A stretch of DNA of 26,668 nucleotides from Minisyncoccota bacterium (GTDB lineage Bacteria; Patescibacteriota; Minisyncoccia; Phycocordibacterales; JAQTLZ01), in assembly GCA_028710915.1 (NCBI GenBank), contig JAQTTF010000005.1:1-26668 (forward strand), given 5' to 3'. The notes below the pieces were generated by a model. It was not told the DNA's origin, made no database searches, and was given only the letters and a program-made list of their open reading frames with translations. Both the position numbers and the translations under genes were made by a program. Positions 8,239 to 14,483 of the stretch are shown piece after piece (positions within the stretch are counted from its first letter, which is position 1; the number at the start of each line of letters is the position of its first letter).

Positions 8239-8454
8239 GTGGCACAGCGGAAGAGTCAGGACGAAGTGGAGGACGAAATGCTCGTCATCCTTGGTAAGAA
8301 AAAACAAATTGCACAGTCGGAACTCTTTTCGCTTTTTAATAGCAATGAGGTTTCCGATGTCACTTTGTGTCAGGCGGTACGAGCGCTGGAGGATAGAGGG
8401 AGAATCAGCGCTTTCCGCCATGACAGTCGTACCACTCTTTCCTTCCGTCACTGA
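8239..8454 (+). CDS. Small winged-helix-like protein, 71 residues
   Basis: A small basic protein beginning MAQRKSQDEVEDEM. The GTG at 8239 is chosen as the start because GGGAGG (8225-8230) lies eight bases upstream; a TTG at 8233 would be too close to it. The body (KKQIAQSELFSLFN, VTLCQAVRALEDRGRISAFRH, TTLSFRH) has the helix-turn-helix-then-wing pattern of a winged-helix domain: a short helix, a helix starting at QSELF, a recognition-like helix at TLCQAVRALEDRG, then two strands. DNA binding is therefore plausible but unproven, and I do not recognise a named family. It is monocistronic, with its own promoter and a good terminator, and shares the strong-SD style of pyrF and accC. A local or autoregulating transcription factor is the best guess. 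Confidence 0.6.
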   Translation: MAQRKSQDEVEDEMLVILGKKKQIAQSELFSLFNSNEVSDVTLCQAVRALEDRGRISAFRHDSRTTLSFRH

Positions 8455-8469
8455 TGGAAGGATGTTTTA

Positions 8470-8502
8470 CCGGAAGTTGCAAGACTTCTGGTTTTTTCTT
8501 TT
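8470..8502 (+). terminator. Intrinsic terminator of the winged-helix gene
   Basis: CCGGAAGT (8470-8477) pairs with ACTTCTGG (8484-8491), with one wobble and a six-base loop, followed by GTTTTTTCTTTT. Confidence 0.85.
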
Positions 8503-8508
8503 CAGGGG

Positions 8509-8514
8509 TATACT
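8509..8514 (+). promoter_or_regulatory. -10 box of the PAP2 gene
   Basis: TATACT lies 18 bases before the ATG at 8533, giving a leader of about 12 bases with no SD. It follows directly after the upstream terminator; no clear -35 is seen. Confidence 0.45.
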
Positions 8515-8532
8515 AAAAACACTTATTTTTTT

Positions 8533-9234
8533 ATGACAACTTTTGCATTTATTGTTCTGTGTCTTTTTCTTCTCGTCGGTTATATTTCGATTTATCGAAG
8601 GAAAGATTTGTTCACCCCTTCGCAAGATCGTGTTTTCTTTACACATCTTCTTATCATCGTACTTTTTCTCGTAGTCTGTATTGTGAGTGCTCTTCATCTT
8701 GTCGATAGTATAAACTCTGGAGTGTATGATTTCTTTCATTCTTTCTGGAATTCTCGTTTCGATACAGTAATGATCATGGCAAGTTTTCTTGGAAGTGCGG
8801 AGAACTTATCAGTTTTGTCTTGCCTTCTTCTTATCGTGCTTCATTTTCGAAAAGAACGTAGACTTTTCTTTTTTACGTTCATCTCTTTGGCAGGCGCTGT
8901 CGTGTCCGATCTTACTCTTAAAAGTATTTTTCATATCGCCCGGCCGACAGTGGAGCTTATTCCCGAGACCTTTTGGAGTTTCCCGAGCGGACACTCGACA
9001 ATGATAGTGGTATTTCTTTCCGCAGTTTATTACGCATGGACTAGAATGTATCCAAATGTCGGAAGAGGAAAAAGATATATTGCTTTGACATTCGTCTTTC
9101 TTTTGTCACTTCTTGTCGGTGTAAGTCGTCTCTATCTCGGCGCTCATTGGCTTTTTGATGTCATTGGGGGATATCTTCTCGGTCTCTTTTGGGTTTCGTA
9201 TGCATATTTGAGCCCTCGGCCAAAGGTGCTATAG
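8533..9234 (+). CDS. PAP2-family phosphatase, integral membrane
   Basis: A 233-residue membrane phosphatase of the type 2 phosphatidic acid phosphatase superfamily, which dephosphorylates lipid phosphates such as phosphatidic acid or undecaprenyl pyrophosphate. The three-part signature is complete: KSIFHIARP (K130 to P138), PSGH (151-154) and SRLYLGAHWLFD (S198, R199, H205, D209). About six hydrophobic helices are visible, starting at residues 3-20, 36-55, 78-104, 110-125, 155-170 and 182-197, with a further one after the last motif. It stands alone between a terminator and the folD promoter, which overlaps its stop codon. Together with the DedA gene it suggests lipid-carrier recycling. Specific substrate cannot be read from sequence. 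Confidence 0.9.
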   Translation: MTTFAFIVLCLFLLVGYISIYRRKDLFTPSQDRVFFTHLLIIVLFLVVCIVSALHLVDSINSGVYDFFHSFWNSRFDTVMIMASFLGSAENLSVLSCLLLIVLHFRKERRLFFFTFISLAGAVVSDLTLKSIFHIARPTVELIPETFWSFPSGHSTMIVVFLSAVYYAWTRMYPNVGRGKRYIALTFVFLLSLLVGVSRLYLGAHWLFDVIGGYLLGLFWVSYAYLSPRPKVL

Positions 9235-9235
9235 T
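9227..9235 (+). promoter_or_regulatory. Extended -10 promoter of folD
   Basis: TGC-TATAGT overlaps the TAG stop codon of the PAP2 gene (9232-9234). Predicted start near 9242 leaves a leader of about 16 bases before the ATG at 9258. Confidence 0.5.
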
Positions 9236-9257
9236 CTCTGCTTAACCTAAAGATTTG

Positions 9258-10124
9258 ATGATTCTCCTTGATGGAAAAAAAGTAAGCAAGGATAGGTCTC
9301 TACTCCTGAAAAATAAGGTAGCGTCTTTTACAGTTGCACCGACGCTCGCGATTTTACAAGTTGGAGACGATGAGCGCTCCGGGGCGTATATTCGCCAGAA
9401 GAAACTTTTTGGCGAGAAGATCGGATGCAAAGTTCTACATATCTCTTTTCCCGAAAAAGCTGATAGCAAAGAAATTTTTGAGAAAATAAAAATGCTAAAT
9501 GCCGACACTTCTGTGCACGGTATTATTCTTCAGTTGCCTGTACCTTCGCATTTAAATTCTCAATTTATTATAGAATCAATAGATCCAAGAAAAGATGTTG
9601 ATGGGCTCCACTCTGAAAACGCGAAAAAACTTTCAGATGGAGATACGAGCGGATTTATCCCCGCAACTGCAAAAGGGGTTATCTCGCTTCTTGATGCGTA
9701 TAAAATTCCTATCAAAAATAAAAAGGCGACAGTGGTGGGACGTTCCGCTCTTGTGGGCACTCCGACCGCACTCTGTTTGAAAAATCGCGGAGCGGAAGTT
9801 ACCGTGGTGCATCGTGGAACAGAAAATATTCCTGGAAAAACAAAAAGCGCAGACATTCTCGTCGTTGCAGCCGGGCATCCGAAACTTATCGACGTTCGTC
9901 ACGTTTCGCCCGGGTCTTGCGTTATAGATGTTGGGATCAATCTAGTAACGGGAGAGAAGCTCGAGGACGAGATTCCCAAGAAGAAATTGGTTGGGGATGT
10001 CGACTTTGAAGCTGTGAAAGGTATTGTGGAGGCCATTTCTCCTGTTCCTGGTGGGGTGGGGCCTATGACCGTCCTTTCTCTCTTTGAGAATCTCGTGCTC
10101 GCCTACGAGCGAAGTAGAAAATAG
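9258..10124 (+). CDS. folD: Bifunctional methylene-THF dehydrogenase / methenyl-THF cyclohydrolase
   Basis: A 288-residue FolD, interconverting 5,10-methylene-THF, methenyl-THF and 10-formyl-THF with NADP+. Seen: YIRQK (Y44 to K48, the catalytic YxxxK), ILQLPVPSHL, PRKDVDGLH, the NADP-binding VVGRSALVGTP, VHRGTEN, and the C-terminal PVPGGVGPMT. Length is normal for the family. The ATG at 9258 is taken as start; a TTG one codon earlier is less likely. No SD is seen and the promoter overlaps the upstream gene's stop. It links to glyA and thyA further on: glyA makes methylene-THF, thyA consumes it for dTMP, and FolD diverts it to formyl-THF for purine and initiator-tRNA formylation. Confidence 0.95.
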   Translation: MILLDGKKVSKDRSLLLKNKVASFTVAPTLAILQVGDDERSGAYIRQKKLFGEKIGCKVLHISFPEKADSKEIFEKIKMLNADTSVHGIILQLPVPSHLNSQFIIESIDPRKDVDGLHSENAKKLSDGDTSGFIPATAKGVISLLDAYKIPIKNKKATVVGRSALVGTPTALCLKNRGAEVTVVHRGTENIPGKTKSADILVVAAGHPKLIDVRHVSPGSCVIDVGINLVTGEKLEDEIPKKKLVGDVDFEAVKGIVEAISPVPGGVGPMTVLSLFENLVLAYERSRK

Positions 10125-10128
10125 GCTG

Positions 10129-10137
10129 TGGTATAAT
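10129..10137 (+). promoter_or_regulatory. Extended -10 promoter of the SIMPL gene
   Basis: TGG-TATAAT, a consensus -10 with the TGn extension, lies five bases after the folD stop. The predicted leader is about 35 bases, without a clear SD. Confidence 0.55.
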
Positions 10138-10178
10138 GGTTTAAAAGCGAAATTACTAGCGAGTTAATTTATAAATTT

Positions 10179-10994
10179 ATGGACGAAAATAAGACAGTTG
10201 GAAATGGAGGACCACTCAATCATCAGGGTGTGAGAAAGGCGCTTATGGTTTTTCTTGTCGTCCTTTCTGTTTTCTTTATCTTTAAAACGATAAATGAAAT
10301 AAAAACAGGACAATTTATCGGAAGCGGTACGACTGCAACCAATCTTATTTCAGTTTCAGGAACTGGAGATGTTTCAGCCGTTCCTGATATCGCGACCTTC
10401 TCACTTACTGTTACAAAATCTGATAAATCTGTTTCAGTTGCTCAACAAGCGACGACCGACAAGATGAATGCCGTTATTTCAACGCTTAAAGATACGTACA
10501 AAATTGATGATAAAGATGTGAAGACGACGAGCTACGACATCCAGCCGAATTATGATTATATACAAAGTGTTTGTACGCAAAATCCTTGTACGCCATCGAG
10601 ACAAGTACTTCGAGATTATTCCGTGTCTCACAGCATAATGGTAAAGATTCGGGATACTGCAAAAGCGGGAGATATTATTGCGGCAGTCGGCTCTCTCAAT
10701 GTCGAATATGTGAGCGGGCTTAGTTTCAGTATTGATAATCAGGATGATTTGAATGCCCAGGCGCGAAAGAAAGCGATTGATCAGGCAGAAGCAAAAGCAA
10801 AAGTTTTGGCGAATGACTTGGGAGTGACTTTAGTGCGGATCGTGAGCTTCAATGAAGAAGGGAGCTCTCCAATTCTTTTCGATAGAGGAGCTATGTCTGC
10901 GGCGCCCATGATGGAGAAAGCTGCCGCACCGAATATTCCAACAGGTGAAAACAAGATTACTTCAAACGTGACGATTACGTACGAAATTCGCTAG
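10179..10994 (+). CDS. SIMPL (DUF541) domain protein, membrane-anchored
   Basis: A 271-residue protein with a short cytoplasmic N-terminus, one transmembrane segment at about 21-40 (ALMVFLVVLSVFFIF) and an extracellular SIMPL domain. Family marks: ISVSGTGDVSAVPDIATFSLTV at the start of the domain, the alternating QQATTDKMNAVISTLKD helix and KDVKTTSYDIQPNYDY strand, and the later QARKKAIDQAEAKAKVLANDLGV helix. A pair of cysteines (CTQNPC) in the middle could form a disulphide outside the cell. The biochemical role of SIMPL proteins is poorly defined; oxidative-stress and signalling links have been reported for some members. It stands alone between its own promoter and a terminator. Confidence 0.88.
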   Translation: MDENKTVGNGGPLNHQGVRKALMVFLVVLSVFFIFKTINEIKTGQFIGSGTTATNLISVSGTGDVSAVPDIATFSLTVTKSDKSVSVAQQATTDKMNAVISTLKDTYKIDDKDVKTTSYDIQPNYDYIQSVCTQNPCTPSRQVLRDYSVSHSIMVKIRDTAKAGDIIAAVGSLNVEYVSGLSFSIDNQDDLNAQARKKAIDQAEAKAKVLANDLGVTLVRIVSFNEEGSSPILFDRGAMSAAPMMEKAAAPNIPTGENKITSNVTITYEIR

Positions 10995-11017
10995 AATTTA
11001 AGGATATTTTTGGTAAG

Positions 11018-11047
11018 AAAGACTGCCGGCTCCGGCAGTTTTTCTTT
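11018..11047 (+). terminator. Intrinsic terminator after the SIMPL gene
   Basis: ACTGCCG (11022-11028) pairs with CGGCAGT (11033-11039), loop GCTC, extended outward by A-T pairs and followed by TTTTTCTTT. Confidence 0.8.
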
Positions 11048-11048
11048 G

Positions 11049-11104
11049 TTGACTTCTTTCCCAAAAAGAGTACTATATATGAATAACCCCGCGGGGTGTT
11101 TTTT
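11049..11104 (+). promoter_or_regulatory. secE-nusG-rplK operon promoter with a GC palindrome at the transcript start
   Basis: TTGACT (11049-11054), 16-base spacer, TACTAT (11071-11076). The predicted start near 11083 is followed at once by ACCCCGCGGGGT (11086-11097) and a run of six T, a small terminator-like element. The secE ATG at 11118 has no SD. Confidence 0.5.
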
Positions 11105-11117
11105 AATCCAAAAAAAT

Positions 11118-11297
11118 ATGTCAAAACTTACTGAATACATCAAAGATACGCAAGCAGAATTGAAACACGTCAGCTGGCCGACTCGAAGCCAGGCGATCAT
11201 GTTTACTGTTGTTGTTATCCTCATTTCTATCGTCGTCTCATTCTTCCTGGGACTTTTCGATTCACTCTTTCAATTTATTCTTTCAAAGATCGTTTAA
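11118..11297 (+). CDS. secE: Preprotein translocase subunit SecE
   Basis: A 59-residue short SecE, the essential small subunit that clamps SecY in the protein translocation channel. Seen: an amphipathic N-terminal helix (LTEYIKDTQAELKHV), the highly conserved VSWPTRSQA hinge, and a single transmembrane helix (FTVVVILISIVVSFFLGLF). This matches the one-helix form found in most bacteria. The start at 11118 is chosen so that the protein begins MSKLTEY; the frame is open upstream but overlaps a terminator and promoter. Position immediately before nusG (18 bases) is the classic secE-nusG-rplK order and confirms the call. Confidence 0.93.
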   Translation: MSKLTEYIKDTQAELKHVSWPTRSQAIMFTVVVILISIVVSFFLGLFDSLFQFILSKIV

Positions 11298-11315
11298 CTT
11301 CTAACCTTTTCTCAT

Positions 11316-11861
11316 ATGGCAAAACAAAAAATTGATGAAGGACGAAATTGGTATGTCATCCACACCTATGCTGGATATGAAAATGCCGTTGCTCGAAATT
11401 TGAAACAGCGCATCGAATCTCTCGGAATGGAGAACAAAATTTTTAACGTGCTTGTCCCAACCGAAAAGAAAATCAAAATCAAAGGTGGCAAGCGAGTAGA
11501 AGAGGAAGAAAAAATCTATCCTGGATACATTCTTGTGGATATGATCGTGACTGATGATTCTTGGTACGTTGTCCGAAACACTCCTCGTGTAACTGGTTTC
11601 GTCGGCTCTGGTGTGTACCCGGTTCCAATCGATCAAAAAGAAGTGGACGCGCTCTTTAAGAGAATGCAGTCTGATACCGTAAAGCATACTATTGATCTCG
11701 CTCCAGAAGACCACGTGATGATCGTTGACGGTCCATTCAAAGACTTGGACGGCAAGGTGAACGAAGTGGATCAGGAAAGAGGAAAGGTAAAAGTGCTTGT
11801 TTCTATGTTCGGGCGAGAGACTCCAGTTGAATTGGATTTCTTGCAAGTTAAGAAAGCTTAG
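11316..11861 (+). CDS. nusG: Transcription termination/antitermination factor NusG
   Basis: A 181-residue NusG that binds RNA polymerase, suppresses pausing and couples transcription with ribosomes or Rho. N-terminal NGN domain: NWYVIHTYAGYENAVARNL at 11-29, IYPGYILVDM around 68-77, and WYVVRNTPRVTGFVG. C-terminal KOW domain: DHVMIVDGPFKDLDGKVNEVD through VSMFGRETPVELDFLQV. Length and domain order are normal. It follows secE directly and would normally be followed by rplK; here a GIY-YIG cassette of about 300 bases intervenes, starting just after the nusG stop. Confidence 0.96.
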   Translation: MAKQKIDEGRNWYVIHTYAGYENAVARNLKQRIESLGMENKIFNVLVPTEKKIKIKGGKRVEEEEKIYPGYILVDMIVTDDSWYVVRNTPRVTGFVGSGVYPVPIDQKEVDALFKRMQSDTVKHTIDLAPEDHVMIVDGPFKDLDGKVNEVDQERGKVKVLVSMFGRETPVELDFLQVKKA

Positions 11862-11879
11862 AAAAATAACGAGCGAAGC

Positions 11880-11908
11880 GACTATATTTTTCTTAGTCCC
11901 GCCCTCAT
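11880..11908 (+). repeat. Left inverted repeat of the GIY-YIG cassette
   Basis: GACTATAT, N10, CCCGCCCTCAT. The arm may extend outward, since AACG blocks lie a few bases outside both arms in matching orientation. Confidence 0.65.
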
Positions 11909-11911
11909 CCA

Positions 11912-12136
11912 ATGTTCTACGTTTATGTGATTGAAAGAACGAAAGATGACTATTTGTACATAGGATATACAGCTGATTTGCGCCGTAGGTTCAAAGAACA
12001 TAGTAATGGACAAAAGTGTAGATTGGTATATTATGAGGCGTACTTCGATAAGAAAACGGCGCAAAATCGAGAGGTAAAGCTTAAACAGTTCGGTGGAGCG
12101 TGGCGTTCACTAAAGAAGAGAATAGAAGGTAATTAA
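11912..12136 (+). CDS. Small GIY-YIG nuclease-domain protein
   Basis: A 74-residue stand-alone GIY-YIG domain of the UvrC/URI-like type. Seen: the FYVYVIE first strand (the GIY counterpart), YLYIGYTADLRRRFKEH with the YIG motif and catalytic Arg region, then LVYYEAYFDKKTAQNREVKLKQFGG, which carries the conserved Glu (E63-like position in EVKLK). Members of this family cut DNA or act in repair; small stand-alone copies are common in CPR genomes. There is no SD. The gene interrupts the normally tight nusG-rplK pair and is framed by inverted repeats, which suggests insertion. It would be co-transcribed with the operon. Confidence 0.85.
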   Translation: MFYVYVIERTKDDYLYIGYTADLRRRFKEHSNGQKCRLVYYEAYFDKKTAQNREVKLKQFGGAWRSLKKRIEGN

Positions 12137-12145
12137 ACGATATAA

Positions 12146-12174
12146 ATGAGGGCGGGATGGTGATTTATATAGTC
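12146..12174 (-). repeat. Right inverted repeat of the GIY-YIG cassette
   Basis: Read on the minus strand it is GACTATAT, N10, CCCGCCCTCAT, the mirror of the left arm. It ends 23 bases before the rplK start codon. Confidence 0.65.
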
Positions 12175-12197
12175 ACTCCGTTCCTTAAAAATCAACC

Positions 12198-12623
12198 ATG
12201 GCAAAGAAAATAACAAAGAAATTGAAGCTTGTGATCGCCGGGGGAAAGGCAAACCCAGCGCCACCAATTGGTCCTGCTCTCGGTCAAGCCGGTATTAACA
12301 TTGGGGAGTTCGTCACCAAGTTCAACGCCGCAACCAAGGATATGATCGGAGACCTCGTTCCCGTACAAGTTTTTGTATACGAAGACCGAACATTCTCTTT
12401 TGTCACCAAGACTCCTCCCGCATCGAGCCTTATCATGAAGGCGATCAAGATCGACAAGGGATCCGGTAAGCCAAACACTTCAAAGGTAGGAAAAATCACT
12501 CGAGCGCAGATCAAAGCAATTGCAGAAAAGAAACTTCCGGATTTGAACGCGAATGATGTTGCGGGGGCTATGAAGATCATTGAGGGGTCAGCAAGAAGCA
12601 TGGGTGTGGATGTCATTGGATAA
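12198..12623 (+). CDS. rplK: 50S ribosomal protein L11 (uL11)
   Basis: A 141-residue L11, which binds 23S rRNA in the GTPase-associated centre and supports factor binding and the stringent response. Seen: the proline-rich ANPAPPIGPALGQAGINIGEF (19-39) N-terminal motif, FVTKTPPASSLIMKA, and the C-terminal rRNA-binding part ending EGSARSMGVDVIG. Length is exactly typical. No SD precedes the ATG. In most bacteria rplA follows immediately; here a strong palindromic terminator follows, so rplA is absent from this operon. Confidence 0.97.
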   Translation: MAKKITKKLKLVIAGGKANPAPPIGPALGQAGINIGEFVTKFNAATKDMIGDLVPVQVFVYEDRTFSFVTKTPPASSLIMKAIKIDKGSGKPNTSKVGKITRAQIKAIAEKKLPDLNANDVAGAMKIIEGSARSMGVDVIG

Positions 12624-12640
12624 ATTTAAATAAATTCTTA

Positions 12641-12676
12641 AAGCAAAAAACTGCCTCGCGAGGCAGTTTTTTGCTT
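12641..12676 (+). terminator. Perfect 36-base palindromic terminator after rplK
   Basis: AAGCAAAAAACTGCCTCG and its exact reverse complement lie back to back, giving a GC stem (CTGCCTC/GAGGCAG) flanked by A6 and T6. It should work in both directions and ends the secE-nusG-rplK operon. Confidence 0.9.
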
Positions 12677-12680
12677 CTTG

Positions 12681-12689
12681 TGCTAAACT
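12681..12689 (+). promoter_or_regulatory. Extended -10 promoter of the membrane-anchored unknown gene
   Basis: TGC-TAAACT begins four bases after the rplK terminator. The predicted leader to the ATG at 12716 is about 20 bases, T-rich and without SD. Confidence 0.4.
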
Positions 12690-12715
12690 AATTACATTAT
12701 TACTTCTTCATTTTT

Positions 12716-13198
12716 ATGAACAAAAAAGGATTTATCGTACCTACACTTTTAGCAATAATCGCGTTACTAGTTATCGGCGGTGGCATTTATATTTACAAAA
12801 GAAAATCTTCTTCCTCTCAAATGTTTCCCTCACCTTCTCCTTTAGAGACGAGAACATCCCTAACTACTTTTGAAACTAATTCTGACCCTTCCTCATCTCA
12901 ATTCAATTGCTCGTCAGAATATAACGCCAATATAAAAGATATAACAGGGTTAAGGGGGTGTTGGTTTACACCACATGGTGCTCTACGAAATGTCACTTTT
13001 TTGGAAAACAATACTTTTTTCTTTCATGAGGGAGATGTAGCCGACCTTGCATACAAGGGGGTATACAAAATTAATGGTGCGATTATAACTCTTCAGTTCG
13101 ACGATCGCAGAAAGGATTTGCAGTTATTACTCTCGAGTGATGGTGTGACGAAATATCTCAAGAATGAACAAGAAAAAGAATATTTTATCTTTCCATAA
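12716..13198 (+). CDS. Membrane-anchored extracytoplasmic protein, unknown, pilin-like N-terminus
   Basis: A 160-residue protein. The N-terminus MNKKGFIVPTLLAIIALLVIGGGIYIYKRK is short, basic and followed by one long hydrophobic helix, resembling a type IV prepilin leader (KKGF cleavage region), but the Glu at +5 typical of pilins is missing. A Ser/Pro/Thr-rich linker (about 31-60) leads to a globular C-terminal part with two cysteines (FNCSSEY, RGCWFTP) that may form a disulphide. The last 80 residues read as a small beta-rich domain (TFLENNTFFFHEG, YKGVYKINGAIITLQF), like lipocalin/META-type environmental domains. Function unknown. Its stop codon abuts that of the convergent folA with no spacer. 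Confidence 0.68.
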   Translation: MNKKGFIVPTLLAIIALLVIGGGIYIYKRKSSSSQMFPSPSPLETRTSLTTFETNSDPSSSQFNCSSEYNANIKDITGLRGCWFTPHGALRNVTFLENNTFFFHEGDVADLAYKGVYKINGAIITLQFDDRRKDLQLLLSSDGVTKYLKNEQEKEYFIFP

Positions 13199-13696
13199 TT
13201 ATCTCTCCAACGTCACCCAAGAGTATTTCAAATCTCCAAACATTTTTTCTTCTCTGAAAGTTTCTTTTTTGAATTCGTCTTCATAGGCTGGAAAGAATGA
13301 ATCAGCTTCTTTTTCTGATTGGATGAGCGTGAGGTAAAGGCGTGTTGCGAAGGGAAGGGCTTGGGTATAGATTTCTCCTCCGCCAATTACGAAAACTTCT
13401 TCGTAGCCTTTTTCTTGTTTTGCTTTGTGGATTGCATCTTTGATCGTGTTGGCCACAATGCACCCTTCTGCTTTGAAATCCTTATTTCTAGTGACAATGA
13501 TATTCGCTCGGCCGGGAAGCGGTCTGCCAATAGATTCATACGTCTTTCGCCCCATAATGATCGGGTGACCCATTGTGAGTGCCTTAAATCGCTTCAAATC
13601 ATCGGGAATTCGCCACAAAAGCTCGTTTCCTTTCCCTAAACCTCTTGTTTTCTCGCTTATGCCAGCTATGAGACTAATGTGATTTTGTTCGTGCAT
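13199..13696 (-). CDS. folA: Dihydrofolate reductase
   Basis: A 165-residue DHFR that regenerates tetrahydrofolate from the dihydrofolate made by ThyA, using NADPH. Seen: ISLIAGISEKTRGLGKGNELLWRIPDDLKRFK, with the catalytic acid D33 in the PDD segment, the Met20-loop counterpart, GRKTYESIGRPLPGR (NADPH and folate binding, 49-63), IIVTRN, and FVIGGGEIYTQAL with the glycine pair. Length matches bacterial enzymes. It is on the opposite strand from thyA and dcd but only about 1.4 kb from thyA. The gene converges with the upstream unknown, the two stop codons being directly adjacent, and is divergent from the CYTH gene. Confidence 0.95.
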   Translation of the reverse strand: MHEQNHISLIAGISEKTRGLGKGNELLWRIPDDLKRFKALTMGHPIIMGRKTYESIGRPLPGRANIIVTRNKDFKAEGCIVANTIKDAIHKAKQEKGYEEVFVIGGGEIYTQALPFATRLYLTLIQSEKEADSFFPAYEDEFKKETFREEKMFGDLKYSWVTLER

Positions 13697-13750
13697 AGAA
13701 GGTTGGGAAATTGATGCTTTGTCTAGTGGAAGTAGAAACTTTTTTCGCGG

Positions 13751-13756
13751 TATAAT
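13751..13756 (+). promoter_or_regulatory. -10 box of the CYTH-dcd-thyA operon
   Basis: Consensus TATAAT lies 33 bases before the ATG at 13790; predicted leader about 27 bases without SD. No good -35 is seen. Confidence 0.5.
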
Positions 13757-13789
13757 TGATGCACCTAATTCTATTCTTTTCCACTGACT

Positions 13790-14461
13790 ATGTCATCATA
13801 CGAAATCGAAATTAAAAGCCTTCTTGGTTCGAAGGAAAAAGCAGATGCGCTTCGCAATAAAATCGTGAAGAAATTTGGCAAGCAATCTGTCGAGAAATCC
13901 AAACAGCTTAATCACTACTTTATTGGCGGTGATATGACGAAATTCAAAAAGAATTTTGCGGATAAGGTCTCGAAAGATAAGCTTGCTGTCTTTGAAAAAA
14001 CTGTAGATCATGGCAAAAAGATTTCTGTTCGTACGCGCCGAACCGACAAAGATACGATTTTGGTAGTGAAGGCTTCAATTGATGACACGACAAGCTCAAA
14101 CGGCATTTCTCGAATGGAATTTGAGCAGAAACTTCCGATGACTTTGGATGAATTGGATAAGCTCCTTCTCGACTCTGGCTTCCAATATCAAGCGAAGTGG
14201 TCTCGGGAAAGGGAAGAGTACACTTTGCCCGGGTTACATATTTGTATTGATAAAAATGCTGGCTATGGATATCTCGCTGAGTTTGAGAAAGTCGTGGGTG
14301 ACGAAAAAGAAAGCGACGGGGCGCAGAAAATGCTCCGCTCGCTTATGCAAGAATTTGACGCAGAAGAATTGAAACAAGACAGACTCGAGAGAATGTTTGC
14401 ACATTACAATGGTCACTGGCAGGAATACTACGGGACTGATAAAATTTTTGATATCAAATAA
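13790..14461 (+). CDS. CYTH domain protein (class IV adenylate cyclase/triphosphatase fold)
   Basis: A 223-residue CYTH-fold protein. The signature ExExK is present at the N-terminus (YEIEIK, E5, E7, K9). Alternating charged strands follow in the expected way: KKISVRTRR, DTILVVKAS, GISRMEFEQKL, WSREREEYTLPGLHICIDKNAGYGYLAEFEKV; this last segment carries the acidic residues that bind metal in the tunnel. Family members hydrolyse thiamine triphosphate or inorganic triphosphate or make cAMP; here a triphosphatase is more likely, as no cAMP system is visible. It leads the operon with dcd (22 bases) and thyA, so a nucleotide-triphosphate role is possible but unproven. Confidence 0.85.
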   Translation: MSSYEIEIKSLLGSKEKADALRNKIVKKFGKQSVEKSKQLNHYFIGGDMTKFKKNFADKVSKDKLAVFEKTVDHGKKISVRTRRTDKDTILVVKASIDDTTSSNGISRMEFEQKLPMTLDELDKLLLDSGFQYQAKWSREREEYTLPGLHICIDKNAGYGYLAEFEKVVGDEKESDGAQKMLRSLMQEFDAEELKQDRLERMFAHYNGHWQEYYGTDKIFDIK

Positions 14462-14483
14462 ATTATTATTAATTTACAAAAAA

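Larger units (their letters stand above)
11880..12174 (+). mobile_element. Inverted-repeat-bounded GIY-YIG cassette between nusG and rplK
   Basis: Two 29-base arms, 11880-11908 and 12146-12174, are inverted copies with the same structure: GACTATAT, ten variable bases, CCCGCCCTCAT. Twenty-two of 29 positions match, with both conserved blocks perfect and the spacing unchanged. The left arm stops four bases before the GIY-YIG start codon and the right arm begins ten bases after its stop codon, so the repeats frame one gene exactly. This is what a minimal mobile unit would look like, but no target-site duplication was identified, and a role as transcript-end hairpins is the alternative. Confidence 0.5.

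Noticed and set aside
13196..13201. Overlapping convergent stop codons as a special regulatory site
   Set aside because: The two stops abut without overlap and no hairpin lies there; this is ordinary tight packing.
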